64,000 nucleotides of DNA from Jiella avicenniae (GCF_021390325.1 NZ_JAJUWU010000003.1:310001-374000), one strand, 5' to 3'; positions 27,933-38,149 are shown, numbered from the stretch's first letter. Notes: generated from the letters alone by a model not told the origin. Numbers and translations are program-made.

Positions 27933-30530
27933 TTACAGGTTCCTCAACACCGGCGCCGCCTTCTGGCCGAGGATGCGCCACGTGCCCGCGAGGCCGAAGC
28001 CGACGGTGAGCACCAGCGAGACGATCAGCGTCGTCAGCGCCACGGTCCAGTCGAACACCCAGGGCAGCGCCATGATCGTATCGACGACGAACCACGAGGC
28101 GGCCGCCCCGGCAGCGACGGCAAAGACGCCCGTCGCGAGGCCGAGCATCATGTATTCCGTGGCGAAGGCCTGGACGAGCGTCACCCGCGTCGCCCCGAGC
28201 GTCTTCAGAACCACCGCATCGTGCATGCGCCCGCGATTGCCGGCCGCGAGCGCACCGGCCAGAACCAGCACCGAAGAGACGAGGGCGACGCCCGCCGCGA
28301 CGCGGATCGCCAAAGCGAGCTGGGCGATCAGCGCGTTGACCGCGTCGAGCGCTTCCTTGACGCGCACGGTGGTCACCGCCGGAAAGGCGTTGGTGATGCC
28401 ATTCACGACGCTCTTTTCCGCCGCTTCGTCGTCGTTCTGGATCGACAGCGTCGCGAGCCACGCGTGCGGCGCCCCGGCGAAGGCGTTGGGCGAGAACACC
28501 ATGACGAAGTTGATGCCGAGATTTTCCCACTCGATCCGGCGGAAATTGGCGATCTTCGCGGTCACGTTCCGTCCGAGCACATTCACCGTCAGCGTGTCGC
28601 CGATCTTCAGGCCGAGTTCGCCCCCCTCCTCGGCCGCAAAGGAGACTAGCGGCTCGCCGGAATAGTCTTTCGGCCACCATTCGCCTTCCGTGAGAGACGA
28701 GTTTTCGGGCACCGTCGGCGAGTAGGTGATTCCGCGGTCGCCGCGCAGCACCCAGCCGCCCTCGGCCGGGATCTTCATCTTTGCGACCTCCTGGCCGTTG
28801 AGACGGGTAATCCGCCCGCGCAGCATCGGCGCGGCATCGAGCGTCGAGCCGGGCGCCAGTTCCTCGACCTTTTCGCGGAACGGGTCGATCTGGCCGCTCT
28901 GGATGTCGATGAAGAAGAAGTCGGGCGCACGGTTGGCGAGCCCGGTGCCGACTTCCCGGCGCAGGTCGTAGTCGATGATCGCGAGGGTGACGAGCAGCGT
29001 CAGGCCGAGGCCGAGGGAGAGAACGACGGAAGGCGTCAGCGCGCCGGGACGGTGGATGTTGCCGATGGCGAGGCGCAACGGCGTCGAGCGCACCCGCGGC
29101 GCGCGCCGTGCGAGCGCCGCGATCCCCGTCGCGACGACGCGCAGGATGACGAAGGCGGCCGCCGTGCCACCCAGGAAGATCAGCGCCACCCTCTTGTCGC
29201 TCGCCATGGCGACGGCGAGGCCCGACATCATCAGCGCCAGCACCACCGCTGCACCGAGATAGAACCAGCGCATGGGCACCTTGCCGCCACCACCCGCCTC
29301 ACGGAACAGCGCCGTGGCCGGCACATCCCGGGTCCGACCGAGCGGGATCAGGGCAAAGGCGAGCGACGTCAGGATGCCGAACAGTGCGGCGACCAGCAAC
29401 GCTCCCGGATAGAACGATGCGTCCGCCGCGACGGGAATGATGCTCTCCAGAAAGCGGGCGGTGACGAAGGGCGCAATGATGCCGAGGACGAGACCGAGCA
29501 CGATGCCGACACTCGCCAGCGCCATGATCTGGATGAGATAGACTGCGACGACGAAGCGGCCACTCGCTCCGAGGCTCTTGAAGGTCGCGATCACGTTGCG
29601 CTTGGAATCGAGATAGGCCCGGACCGCATTGGCAACGCCGACACCGCCGACGATGAGCGCGGTGAGACCGACCAGCGTCAGAAATTGCGAGAAGCGCTCG
29701 ATATTGTTCTGCAGGGAGGGCGAGGCATCCTTGGCGGTGCGCACGCGAAAGCCCGACTGGGGAAAGCGCTCGTTCGCCTCGGTGGCGATCGCTTCGGCAT
29801 CCCGGCCGGGCGGCAGCTTCACCTTGTAGTTATAGGCGATCAGACTCCCCGGCTGGACGAGGCCGGTGGCCGACAGCGCGTCTTCCGAGATCATCAGCCG
29901 CGGTGCGAAGGCGAGCCCCTCAGACAGAAGATCGGGCTCGCGGTCGAGGACGCCGGTCAAGGTCAGTGTGAGATCGCCGAGCCTGACCTTATCGCCGGGA
30001 TTGACGCCGAGACGGTCGTAAAGCCCCTCGACCGCCACCGCGCCGTAACCGTCGGAGGTCTTGGCGAGGAGCTCGGAAAGCGGTTGCTCCGGGGTCGTCT
30101 CGACGCGGCCGTAGAGCGGATAGGAGCCGTCGACCGGCTTCACCTCGGCGAGCGCCTGATCGCTGCCGTCGGACAGCCGCACCATCGAGCGCAGCGATTG
30201 GGTCTCGGACACCTCGCCGAGGGAATTCAGGTAGCGGAGCTCCTCCGGGGTCGCCTGGCGCTGGACCAGCGCGAAGCGCAGGTCGCCGCCGAGAATCGCC
30301 TTGCCTTCCCGCGCAATGCCCTCCGACATCATTCCCGCGACGGAATTCACCGCCGCGATCGCACCGACGCCGAGGGTAATGCAGGCGAGAAAGATGTAGA
30401 AGCCAGAAAGGCCGCCGCGCATCTCGCGCAATGCGAAGCGCAGGGCAAGACGAAGCCTCGCCTTGCGGCCGAGCGCATCCTGCCGCTCCATATCACGGGC
30501 CCGGGCAATGTCCTCGGCGGCGACGCTCAT
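27933..30530 (-). CDS. ABC transporter permease, FtsX/MacB family (YbbP-type)
   Basis: An 865-residue membrane protein with the large layout of YbbP. A first helix near residues 44-66 (FYIFLACITLGVGAIAAV) is followed by a long periplasmic domain, a three-helix FtsX core near 280-400 (FLTLVGLTALIVGGVGVANAV), further helices and second periplasmic domain, and a C-terminal FtsX core. It overlaps the ATPase gene by 4 bases (ATGA). YbbAP complexes act with the TesA lysophospholipase, whose gene is divergent next door, and are thought to extract hydrophobic compounds from the membrane. The substrate is unknown. Confidence 0.9.
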   Translation of the reverse strand: MSVAAEDIARARDMERQDALGRKARLRLALRFALREMRGGLSGFYIFLACITLGVGAIAAVNSVAGMMSEGIAREGKAILGGDLRFALVQRQATPEELRYLNSLGEVSETQSLRSMVRLSDGSDQALAEVKPVDGSYPLYGRVETTPEQPLSELLAKTSDGYGAVAVEGLYDRLGVNPGDKVRLGDLTLTLTGVLDREPDLLSEGLAFAPRLMISEDALSATGLVQPGSLIAYNYKVKLPPGRDAEAIATEANERFPQSGFRVRTAKDASPSLQNNIERFSQFLTLVGLTALIVGGVGVANAVRAYLDSKRNVIATFKSLGASGRFVVAVYLIQIMALASVGIVLGLVLGIIAPFVTARFLESIIPVAADASFYPGALLVAALFGILTSLAFALIPLGRTRDVPATALFREAGGGGKVPMRWFYLGAAVVLALMMSGLAVAMASDKRVALIFLGGTAAAFVILRVVATGIAALARRAPRVRSTPLRLAIGNIHRPGALTPSVVLSLGLGLTLLVTLAIIDYDLRREVGTGLANRAPDFFFIDIQSGQIDPFREKVEELAPGSTLDAAPMLRGRITRLNGQEVAKMKIPAEGGWVLRGDRGITYSPTVPENSSLTEGEWWPKDYSGEPLVSFAAEEGGELGLKIGDTLTVNVLGRNVTAKIANFRRIEWENLGINFVMVFSPNAFAGAPHAWLATLSIQNDDEAAEKSVVNGITNAFPAVTTVRVKEALDAVNALIAQLALAIRVAAGVALVSSVLVLAGALAAGNRGRMHDAVVLKTLGATRVTLVQAFATEYMMLGLATGVFAVAAGAAASWFVVDTIMALPWVFDWTVALTTLIVSLVLTVGFGLAGTWRILGQKAAPVLRNL

Positions 30531-31288
30531 CGGGCCGCCTGCGCGGCAGAGTCCGGACGCTCTAGCGACGCCGTCTCACGCGGCTGCGCCTTGCCGAGCC
30601 GGTCATCGCGGAGGCCGTCGTCGTGGATGATGCCGGATCTGACGGCGATCGTCCGCTGGCAGCGCGAGGCGAGCGCCGGGTCGTGGGTGACGAGGACGAG
30701 GGTCATCTGCCGGCGCGCCTGCTCGGCGAAGAGAAGATCGGCGACCTGCCGGCCGGTCTCCTGGTCGAGATTGCCGGTCGGCTCGTCGGCGATCAGGATG
30801 GCCGGCTCCGGCGCCAGCGCCCGTGCCATGGCGACGCGCTGCTGCTCGCCGCCGGAAAGTTCGCCGGGATAATGGGTCGCGCGGTCCTTCAGGCCGACAT
30901 TCGACAATTCGCGCTCGGCCCGGGCGAACGCGTCGGGCGCGCCGGCGAGTTCGAGCGGCACGGCGACGTTTTCGAGCGCCGTCATGTTGGGGATCAGGTG
31001 GAAGGACTGGAAGACGATCCCCACGTTGCGGCCGCGAAACGCCGCCAGTTGATCCTCGCTCATGCCGGCGAGCGGCGTGCCGGCGATCTCGACCACCCCC
31101 TCGTCGGCGCGCTCCAGCCCCGCCAGGACCATCAGCAGCGTCGATTTGCCCGAGCCCGAAGGGCCGACGATGCCGACGGATTCGCCGCGTTCGACCGAAA
31201 GATCCACCCCCTTCAGCACGTGAACGGTCGAGCGGCCGGAGCCGAGGGTGAGTTGAACGTTTCGTAATCGGATTGCCGTTTCCGCCAA
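30527..31288 (-). CDS. ABC transporter ATPase (YbbA/LolD-type)
   Basis: A 253-residue ATPase for the FtsX-family permease. Motifs: Walker A GPSGSGKST, Q-loop IVFQSFHLIPNM, signature LSGGEQQRVAMARAL, Walker B LIADEPTGNLD and H-loop VTHDPALA. The start is TTG 31288: a stop lies five codons upstream in frame, no ATG exists near, and AGGAAG sits 9 bases before it. Its stop overlaps the permease start. Confidence 0.9.
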   Translation of the reverse strand: MAETAIRLRNVQLTLGSGRSTVHVLKGVDLSVERGESVGIVGPSGSGKSTLLMVLAGLERADEGVVEIAGTPLAGMSEDQLAAFRGRNVGIVFQSFHLIPNMTALENVAVPLELAGAPDAFARAERELSNVGLKDRATHYPGELSGGEQQRVAMARALAPEPAILIADEPTGNLDQETGRQVADLLFAEQARRQMTLVLVTHDPALASRCQRTIAVRSGIIHDDGLRDDRLGKAQPRETASLERPDSAAQAAR

Positions 31289-31385
31289 GGTCGTCGCTTC
31301 CTATGTCAGGATGGTTGAATTCTGCGGGCCCGAAGTCCGGCCCGCAAGGCGGTTCGGCCGGCTCGGCTGACCATATGGGTGCCTC

Positions 31386-32087
31386 ATGCAATGCTTCCAA
31401 CCGCTCGTCGGCCGTCTGGCCATCGTCCTCACGGCCTTGTCATGGCTCGCCGTCGGCGCGGCATCGCCGACGGCGGCGCAAACGTCATCGCCCGAGCCCG
31501 AGGGGAAGACGATCGAGATCGTCGCTTTCGGCGACAGCCTGACCCAGGGCTACGGCGTCGATCCCGGCAAGGCCTTTCCCGAGCAGCTTCAGGCGGCCCT
31601 TCGAAAAGACGGGCTGAACGCGACGGTCGAAAATGCCGGCGTGTCGGGCGACACGACCACCGGCGGGCTCTCCCGGCTCGACTGGTCGGTGCCGCAGTCG
31701 GCCGATCTCGTCATCGTCGAACTCGGCGCCAACGACGCGCTGCGGGGAATATCGCCCGAGATCACCCGCCAGAACCTCGACGAGATCCTGAAGCGGCTGA
31801 CCGAACGGGGGCAAAAGGTGGTGTTTGCCGGCATGCTGGCCCCGCCGAACATGGGCGAGGACTATGCCAGGAGCTTCAACACCATCTATCCGGATCTCGC
31901 GCAGCAATATCCGGTGACCTTCTATCCGTTCTTCCTCGAAGGCGTCGCGGCCGAGGCCGGCCTCAACCAGGCCGACGGCATGCATCCGAACGCCGACGGG
32001 GTCGCAAGAATCGTCGACCGGATGAAACCGGTCATCGAGGAGGCGCTCGGCGAGACCGCGACCGCGGACGGCGGCGCCTCCGACTGA
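31386..32087 (+). CDS. tesA: TesA-type arylesterase/lysophospholipase (SGNH hydrolase)
   Basis: A 233-residue exported esterase. A signal peptide ends near AAQT (residue 32). Block I AFGDSLTQGYG provides the nucleophile serine, block II NAGVSGDTT the glycine, block III ELGANDALRG the asparagine, and block V DGMHPNADG the Asp-His pair. All catalytic residues of multifunctional TesA (thioesterase, lysophospholipase, arylesterase) are present. It is divergent from the YbbAP genes, the standard arrangement in proteobacteria. Confidence 0.92.
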   Translation: MQCFQPLVGRLAIVLTALSWLAVGAASPTAAQTSSPEPEGKTIEIVAFGDSLTQGYGVDPGKAFPEQLQAALRKDGLNATVENAGVSGDTTTGGLSRLDWSVPQSADLVIVELGANDALRGISPEITRQNLDEILKRLTERGQKVVFAGMLAPPNMGEDYARSFNTIYPDLAQQYPVTFYPFFLEGVAAEAGLNQADGMHPNADGVARIVDRMKPVIEEALGETATADGGASD

Positions 32088-32089
32088 CC

Positions 32090-33073
32090 TCAGGACGGGC
32101 GGGCGGATGCCTCGATGCTCTCGCGGCGCGTCGCCGTCGGCGGCTGGCCGAACTGTCGCCTGAAGCTGCGGGACAGTGCGGAGACAGACGAAAAGCCGGT
32201 TCTGACGGCGATCTCGGCGATGGAGATGTCGGTGTCGACGATCAGCCGCCTCGCGGCGGCAAGGCGCAGCGACAGGTAGAACGCGCCGGGGGCGCTGCCG
32301 GTCAGCCGCTCGAACGAGACTTCCAGGCTGCGCCGCGAAACCGCGACACGGCGAGCGATCTCGCTCACCGTCAGCGGTTCGTCGACATGCGCCTCCATGA
32401 TCCGCACCGCCGCCGCAAGGCGGGGATCGCGGGCGGCGATGCGGCCGAGAGCGACCGGCGACTGGTTCCGGCTGCCGGCTTCCAGACCGTCATAGACGTA
32501 GAGGCCGGCCACCTCCAGCGACAGCACCTGGCCCTGCCGCGCCCGGATGAGATTCAGCAGGAAATCGAGGGCCGGCGCGGCGGCGCCGGTGGTGAAGACC
32601 CGTCCATCCATCACCCAGCGGTCGGAGACCGTGCGGACGTTCGGGAAGGCGGCGGCGAAATTCTCCAGATCCTCCCAATGGGTCGTCGCCGCGCGGCCGT
32701 CGAGGAGCCCGCAAAGGCCGAGGACCCAGGGCCCGGCCTCGATCCCGCCGACGTGACCGGCATTGCGCGCGGCGGCCAGAAGCGTGTGGCGGAAGGCGGC
32801 GTCGGCATGGCGGTGGACGTTGAAGGCCGCCAGCACGATCAGGACGTCGCAGCGTGCCGCCGGATCGAGCCGTCCGTCGACCTTGACGACCAGCCCGCAG
32901 CTCGTGGCCGGATCGGTGCCGTCGGGCGAGACCACACGCCAGCGGTAGCATTGGCGGCCGGAGATGCGGTTCGCGCCGCGCATGGGGTCGAGCGTCGCGG
33001 CGAGCGACATCAGCGAGGTGTCCGGCAGGACCACGAGCGTGACGTCGAGGGGTTGGGATGATCTTTCAAGCAT
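32090..33073 (-). CDS. cdhR: CdhR/GbdR-type AraC regulator with GATase1-like domain (carnitine catabolism)
   Basis: A 327-residue regulator. Residues about 8-190 form a DJ-1/GATase1-like sensor ([50 protein letters not shown]). Residues about 225-315 are two AraC helix-turn-helix motifs ([22 protein letters not shown] and [22 protein letters not shown]). The GIxxGPW..LAxxGLLDG pattern is that of GbdR and CdhR, which sense betaine or carnitine. It is divergent from carnitine genes and likely activates them from the 224-base shared region, in which I see no certain operator. ATG 33073 gives the usual length. Confidence 0.85.
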   Translation of the reverse strand: MLERSSQPLDVTLVVLPDTSLMSLAATLDPMRGANRISGRQCYRWRVVSPDGTDPATSCGLVVKVDGRLDPAARCDVLIVLAAFNVHRHADAAFRHTLLAAARNAGHVGGIEAGPWVLGLCGLLDGRAATTHWEDLENFAAAFPNVRTVSDRWVMDGRVFTTGAAAPALDFLLNLIRARQGQVLSLEVAGLYVYDGLEAGSRNQSPVALGRIAARDPRLAAAVRIMEAHVDEPLTVSEIARRVAVSRRSLEVSFERLTGSAPGAFYLSLRLAAARRLIVDTDISIAEIAVRTGFSSVSALSRSFRRQFGQPPTATRRESIEASARPS

Positions 33074-33297
33074 TGCTGCGCAAAACGCCAAATCAGTCGC
33101 GCAACAGGTTAAGCGACCGAAACGCCTCTCCGTCAATCTCTCTCGCCAGGACATCGAGCGTTGGCTGGACCGCGCAACGACCGCCCGCAGCGATGGCGCC
33201 GGGACGTCGAAAGATCGCGAAGGGTCCGATCCCGCAGCGCTTGCGATCGCGCCCGCCGAAACCCGGCGCCCCGTTCGAAACCAGGAGGCAGACCCCG

Positions 33298-34203
33298 ATG
33301 CCACTTCGCCCGAGCCGAGACGTCTTCATCACCTGCGCCGTGACCGGCGCCGGCGACACGACAGGACGGTCCGACAAGGTGCCGGTGACGCCCGAGGAAA
33401 TCGCCGCGGCGGCGATCGAGGCGGCGAAGGCCGGCGCCGCGATCGCCCACATCCACGTCCGCGATCCCGAGACCGGCAAGCCCTCTCGCGATCTCGGCCT
33501 CTACCGTGAGGTCGTGCGGCTGGTTGCCGCCTCGGGCGTCGACGTGGTTCTCAACCTCACCGCCGGCGCCGGCGGCGATCTCGTCCTCGGCTCGCCCGAG
33601 GCGCCGCTGCCGCCGGATCCGGCAGGCACCGACATGGCCGGCGCCGAGGAGCGTCTCGCCCACGTCGCCGAGCTTCGGCCCGAAATCTGCACGCTCGACT
33701 GCGGGACGATGAATTTCGGCGAGGGCGACTACGTCATGACCAACACGCCGGCCATGCTGAAGGCGATGGCCGCGCGGATCAGGGAACTCGGCGTCCGCCC
33801 GGAGATCGAGATCTTCGACACGGGTCATCTCGTCCTCGCCAAATGGCTGAAGGACCAGGGCCTGATCGAAGACCCGGTGATGGTGCAGCTCTGCATGGGC
33901 ATTCCCTGGGGCGCGCCGGACGACGTCGCGACCCTTTCGGCCCTGGTGCAGAACCTGCCGGACGACTGGATCTTCTCGGCCTTTTCGATCGGCCGCAACC
34001 AGCTGCCCTATGCGGCGCTGGCGCTCGCCGCCGGCGGCAACATCCGCGTCGGGCTGGAGGACAACATCTGGCTGGCGAAGGGCGTCCTGGCGACGAACGG
34101 CGATCTCGTCCGGCGCGCCGTGCAGATTGCCGAAGGCGTGGGCAGCCGCGTGCTCTCGCCGGCCGAGGTGCGCGCGAAGCTGAAACTCGAACGCCGGTGG
34201 TGA
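33298..34203 (+). CDS. 3-dehydrocarnitine cleavage enzyme (BKACE family)
   Basis: A 301-residue zinc enzyme of the beta-keto acid cleavage family (DUF849/KCE). In carnitine degradation the family member condenses 3-dehydrocarnitine with acetyl-CoA to give acetoacetate and betainyl-CoA. The zinc-binding pair is in [11 protein letters not shown], and [10 protein letters not shown] and [10 protein letters not shown] are conserved segments. The start follows AGGAGG with 9-base spacing. It is first in the carnitine operon, and the partner dehydrogenase starts at or 6 bases after its stop. The substrate is assigned from that neighbour. Its acetoacetate product could feed the ligase encoded at 5.6-7.6 kb. 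Confidence 0.88.
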   Translation: MPLRPSRDVFITCAVTGAGDTTGRSDKVPVTPEEIAAAAIEAAKAGAAIAHIHVRDPETGKPSRDLGLYREVVRLVAASGVDVVLNLTAGAGGDLVLGSPEAPLPPDPAGTDMAGAEERLAHVAELRPEICTLDCGTMNFGEGDYVMTNTPAMLKAMAARIRELGVRPEIEIFDTGHLVLAKWLKDQGLIEDPVMVQLCMGIPWGAPDDVATLSALVQNLPDDWIFSAFSIGRNQLPYAALALAAGGNIRVGLEDNIWLAKGVLATNGDLVRRAVQIAEGVGSRVLSPAEVRAKLKLERRW

Positions 34204-34208
34204 GCGAC

Positions 34209-35783
34209 ATGGATCACGCCACACCCTCTTCGGCCGCAACGCCCGCCCTCGCCCGGGTCACCAAGGCCGCCTGCGTCGGCGGCGGGGTGATCGGCGGCGG
34301 CTGGGTCGCCCGCTTCCTCCTGGCCGGCATCGACGTCGCCGTCTTCGACCCGCATCCGGAGGCGGCGCGCATCGTCGGCGAAGTCGTCGCCAATGCCGAG
34401 GCCGCCTATGCGGCGCTGACCGACGCGCCGCTGCCGAAGCCTGGCACCCTCACCTTCCGCGCCAGCATCGCCGAGACCGTCGCCGGCGCCGACTGGATCC
34501 AGGAGAGCGTGCCGGAGCGGCTCGACCTCAAGCGCAGTGTCCTCGCCGAAATCGACGCCGCCGCCCGGCCGGACGCGCTGATCGGCTCCTCGACCTCCGG
34601 TCTCCTGCCGAGCGACCTCCAGGCCGAGCTGCGTCATCCCGAGCGCTTCTTCGTCGCCCATCCCTACAACCCCGTCTATCTCCTGCCGCTGGTCGAGATC
34701 GTCGGCGGCAAGGCGACGGCGAGAGAGACGATAAGCGAGGCGATCCGGCTGATCGAGCCAACGGGCATGAAGGGCGTTGCGATCGACAGGGAGATCGAGG
34801 CCTTCGTCGGCGACCGGCTGCTCGAAGCGCTGTGGCGCGAGGCGCTCTGGCTGATCAAGGACGGAATCTGCGACGTCGAGACCCTCGACGACGTGATCCG
34901 CTATTCCTTCGGCCTGCGCTGGGCGCAGATGGGCCTGTTCCAGACCTACCGGATCGCCGGCGGCGAGGCCGGCATGCGGCATTTCCTCGGCCAGTTCGGC
35001 CCGGCGCTCCAATGGCCCTGGACGAAGCTTACAGACGTCGTCGACCTCGACGAGGCGCTGGTGGACCGGATCGCGAGCCAGTCCGACGCCCAGAACGAGG
35101 GCCTGTCGATCCGCCGCCTCGAACGGATCCGCGACCAGAACCTCGTCGGCATCCTGCAGGCGCTGAAGGGCGGCGACGACGGCCGCGGCTGGGGCGCCGG
35201 CAAGCTCCTCGCCGACTTCGAGCAAGGGCTGTGGCGGCAGGCATCGGCCGAGGCCGCCGGCGCGGACGCGCTCCGGCCCCTGACCGTGCGCGTGTCGCCG
35301 AGCTGGATCGACTATAACGGCCACATGACCGAGCACCGCTATCTGCAGGTCCTCGGCGATGCAACCGACCAGCTATTGCGGTTCATCGGCGTCGATCTCG
35401 CCTATGTCGAGGCGGGCGCCAGCTATTACACGGTCGAGAGCCACCTGCGCCATCTCGGCGAGGCGAAGCTCGGCGACAGAATCACCGCGACGAGCCGCGT
35501 CCTGTCCTTCGACGGCAAGCGCCTGCATCTCTTCCATCGCCTGACCCGCAGCGCGGACGGAGCGACCATCGCGACCGGCGAACACATGCTCCTGCATGTC
35601 GAGCGGGCGAGCGGCAAAGCGGCGCCCGCGGCCGATACGATCCTGCGGCGCATCGCGGCTCTGGCGGCCGCGCAGGCTCATGAAGCCGCGGAAGCCGAAG
35701 CCGGCCGCGCCATCCGTCCCGCCACGCCTCCTGCGGACCATGCCGCCGCAGCCGCGGAGGCAAACACATCCAACCGCGGCTGA
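34209..35783 (+). CDS. lcdH: Bifunctional L-carnitine 3-dehydrogenase / betainyl-CoA thioesterase
   Basis: A 524-residue fusion. Residues about 15-340 are a 3-hydroxyacyl-CoA-dehydrogenase-like carnitine dehydrogenase: the NAD loop CVGGGVIGGGWVARFLLAG, then STSGLLPSDL and AHPYNPVYLLPLVEIV. Residues about 355-480 are a hot-dog acyl-CoA thioesterase (SPSWIDYNGHMTEHRYLQVL) that would release glycine betaine from betainyl-CoA. This fusion is known for rhizobial carnitine dehydrogenases. A Pro/Ala/Glu-rich tail of about 40 residues follows. An in-frame GTG at 34200 overlaps the upstream stop (GTGA) and is an alternative start. Confidence 0.92.
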   Translation: MDHATPSSAATPALARVTKAACVGGGVIGGGWVARFLLAGIDVAVFDPHPEAARIVGEVVANAEAAYAALTDAPLPKPGTLTFRASIAETVAGADWIQESVPERLDLKRSVLAEIDAAARPDALIGSSTSGLLPSDLQAELRHPERFFVAHPYNPVYLLPLVEIVGGKATARETISEAIRLIEPTGMKGVAIDREIEAFVGDRLLEALWREALWLIKDGICDVETLDDVIRYSFGLRWAQMGLFQTYRIAGGEAGMRHFLGQFGPALQWPWTKLTDVVDLDEALVDRIASQSDAQNEGLSIRRLERIRDQNLVGILQALKGGDDGRGWGAGKLLADFEQGLWRQASAEAAGADALRPLTVRVSPSWIDYNGHMTEHRYLQVLGDATDQLLRFIGVDLAYVEAGASYYTVESHLRHLGEAKLGDRITATSRVLSFDGKRLHLFHRLTRSADGATIATGEHMLLHVERASGKAAPAADTILRRIAALAAAQAHEAAEAEAGRAIRPATPPADHAAAAAEANTSNRG

Positions 35784-35821
35784 GACGCCGCATCTCTCGC
35801 AACCGGAAGAAAGGAAACGGA

Positions 35822-36760
35822 ATGATCAAGCTCTTGCAGACGACCGCCGCCTTCTCGCTTCTCCTCGCCGGCACCGCCATGGCCAAGGAGCCGGCCTCCT
35901 GCCAGACCGTGCGCTATTCGGATCCGGGCTGGACCGACATCTCCTCGACCAACGCCCTCCTGAAGGCGGTGCTCGGCCCGCTCGGCTATCAGGCCGACAT
36001 CAAGACCCTGTCGGTGCCGATCACCTTCCGCGGCCTCGCAAACGACGAACTCGACGTCTTCCTCGGCAACTGGATGCCGACGCAGACGAAGATCGTCGAT
36101 CCGATGGTCGAGAAGGGCGAGCTGGACGTCCTGAAGGTCAATCTCTCCGGCAACCGCTTCACCCTGGCCGTGCCGGACTACGTCGCCGAGGCGGGCGTCA
36201 CCTCCTTCGACGACCTGGCGAAAAATGCCGACAAGTTCGATCACAAGATCTACGGCATCGAGGCCGGCGCCTCGGTCAACCAGAACATGCTGCGGATGAT
36301 CGACGACGACGCCTTCGGTCTCGGCGACTGGAAGCTGGTCGAATCCTCCGAGCAGGGCATGCTCTCGCAGGTGCAGCGGGCCGAGCGCTCGGACAAGTGG
36401 GTGGTCTTCCCGGCCTGGGAGCCGCATCCGATGAACACCGAATACGAGCTGACCTATCTGAAGGGCGGCGACGAGTATTTCGGCCCGAACATGGGGTCGG
36501 CCGAGGTGCGCACCGTCGCCCGTCCGGGCTTTGCCGAGGAGTGCACGAACCTCACCGCGCTTCTGAAGAACATGACCTTCTCTGTCGATCTCGAGAACGC
36601 GATGATGGCGCGGATCCTCACGGACGGCATCTCGGCGGACGAGGCCGCCAAGGAAGCGATCGGCAAGCATCCCGAGCTTCTGGATACCTGGCTGGCCGGC
36701 GTCACGACCTTCGACGGCGAGCCGGGTCTCGCCGCGGTCAAGGGCAAGCTCGGGCTCTGA
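35822..36760 (+). CDS. Carnitine/choline-binding periplasmic protein (CaiX/ChoX-type)
   Basis: A 312-residue solute-binding protein of the OpuAC/ProX family. A signal peptide ends TAMA (residue 21). Aromatic ligand-box candidates are visible in YSDPGWTDI, FLGNWMPTQ, GIEAGASVNQ and VVFPAWEPHPMN, matching the quaternary-amine cage of ChoX and CaiX. It follows the carnitine enzymes by 38 bases with AGAAAGGAAACGG before the ATG. No permease or ATPase lies beside it, so it must share a remote importer. Carnitine is inferred from the operon. Confidence 0.87.
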   Translation: MIKLLQTTAAFSLLLAGTAMAKEPASCQTVRYSDPGWTDISSTNALLKAVLGPLGYQADIKTLSVPITFRGLANDELDVFLGNWMPTQTKIVDPMVEKGELDVLKVNLSGNRFTLAVPDYVAEAGVTSFDDLAKNADKFDHKIYGIEAGASVNQNMLRMIDDDAFGLGDWKLVESSEQGMLSQVQRAERSDKWVVFPAWEPHPMNTEYELTYLKGGDEYFGPNMGSAEVRTVARPGFAEECTNLTALLKNMTFSVDLENAMMARILTDGISADEAAKEAIGKHPELLDTWLAGVTTFDGEPGLAAVKGKLGL

Positions 36761-36783
36761 GGCCCATGGCGGCACGATCGGCA

Positions 36784-36817
36784 GGCCCCTCGGATCTCAG
36801 ATCCGCGGGGCTCTTTT
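36784..36817 (+). terminator. Rho-independent terminator of the carnitine operon
   Basis: A hairpin GGCCCC-T-CGGAT / ATCCG-C-GGGGCT with a 5-base loop and one internal mismatch is followed by CTTTTCC. It lies 24 bases past the binding-protein stop, between convergent genes. Confidence 0.8.
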
Positions 36818-36847
36818 CCGTCGCTGCGATCAAGTGGCGGCGGGGTG

Positions 36848-38149
36848 CTAGCGACCGATCGTGTCGAGGAACTGGTACCAGCCGGCGGTCAGACGCACGG
36901 CTGGTTCCCGCAAGGAATAGAACGGCACGTTCGGCAGTTTTCTCGGGCCGAGAAGGGCGAGGTCGGGCCGGTCCCCGAGCGTGACGTCGGCAGCATACCG
37001 GCCCATGAGCGAGGCCATGGCGATGCCCGCCCCGTTATATCCGAGCGCAAACGCGATCCGGTCGTCGAGCCGGCCGATCTGCGGGACGGCGTCGAGCGTC
37101 ATGGCGACGAGGCCGGACCAGCGATGGGTGACCGGCACGCCCTCCATGTCCGGAAAGACCCGCTGCATCGCCCGCTCCAGGGCGTCGAACGCAGCCTTGC
37201 TGTCGGTCTTGCCGAAGGCGCCGCGTCCGCCGAAGATCAGCCGGTCCCGGTAAGGCCGGAACCAGCGCATCATCCGCCGTGTCTCGGAATAGCTGCGTCC
37301 GTGACGCAGCAGCCGGGCACGAAGCTCTTCCGGCAGCGGCCCGGTGGCGACCATTGCGCTGCGAAACGGGATGACGGATCGACGGATCGCCGCCGTTCCG
37401 GGAGTAAGGTCCGAATATCCGTTCGTCGCGAAGAGCACGTGCTTCGCGCGGATCGCGCCAACGGGCGTTTCCACCACCACCTCGGAACCGTCATGGCGGA
37501 TCGCGGTCGCCGGGGCGCCCTCCCAGATGCCGACACCCCGCCCGCAGACGCCCTCGGCGAGGCCGAGCGCATAGTTCAGCGGATGGATGAGACCGGCATG
37601 GGAGACCAGCACGCCGCCGACGAAATCCTGCGAGCCCGTCTCTTCGGCGACTTCGTCACGGTCGAGGATGCGGATCGTCTCGTCGCCGAAATCCTCCCGC
37701 ATCGTCCGCGCCTCGGCCTTCAGGGCGTCGAATGCGCCCGACGAATGGGCGCAGCGCAGATTGCCGGTCATGGCGAGGTCGGCATCGGCGATCCCGTTGC
37801 GGCGCACCGCCGCCTCGACGGCCTCGACGGCTTCGTGGCCGAGTTCGGCCATCCGCCGCGCGACGCCGAGTCCGTGCCGTCGCGCGATGTCGGGAATGGC
37901 GAAGCGGAACTTCGGCGAAACGACGCCGCCGTTTCGCCCGCTCGCCGCCCAGCCGATGCCATTCGCCTCGACGATCAGTGGCCGAAGGCCCCGCTCGACG
38001 AAGCGTTGGGCCGCGGACAGTCCGGTATAGCCGCCGCCGACGATGACGACGTCCGCCCTCTGGCTCCCGCCCGCTTCGCCGAAGGACGGGCGAGGCCGCG
38101 CCGTTTCCCTCCAGAGCGAGGCCGGCCATCCCTTTGTGGAAGCCGCCAT
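36848..38149 (-). CDS. DAO-type FAD-dependent oxidoreductase (gamma-glutamylputrescine oxidase-like)
   Basis: A 433-residue flavoprotein oxidase or dehydrogenase. The dinucleotide loop ADVVIVGGGYTGLSAAQRF starts near residue 33. The DAO-family segment WAASGRNGGVVSPKFRF follows, where a His or Cys often anchors FAD, and the C-terminal cap is GLVAMTLDAVPQIG and GYNGAGIAMASLMGR. The substrate class is secondary or primary amines such as N-methyl amino acids or gamma-glutamylputrescine. It is the last gene of the minus-strand catabolic unit, 29 bases after the HAD gene. The substrate is not assigned. Confidence 0.85.
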   Translation of the reverse strand: MAASTKGWPASLWRETARPRPSFGEAGGSQRADVVIVGGGYTGLSAAQRFVERGLRPLIVEANGIGWAASGRNGGVVSPKFRFAIPDIARRHGLGVARRMAELGHEAVEAVEAAVRRNGIADADLAMTGNLRCAHSSGAFDALKAEARTMREDFGDETIRILDRDEVAEETGSQDFVGGVLVSHAGLIHPLNYALGLAEGVCGRGVGIWEGAPATAIRHDGSEVVVETPVGAIRAKHVLFATNGYSDLTPGTAAIRRSVIPFRSAMVATGPLPEELRARLLRHGRSYSETRRMMRWFRPYRDRLIFGGRGAFGKTDSKAAFDALERAMQRVFPDMEGVPVTHRWSGLVAMTLDAVPQIGRLDDRIAFALGYNGAGIAMASLMGRYAADVTLGDRPDLALLGPRKLPNVPFYSLREPAVRLTAGWYQFLDTIGR

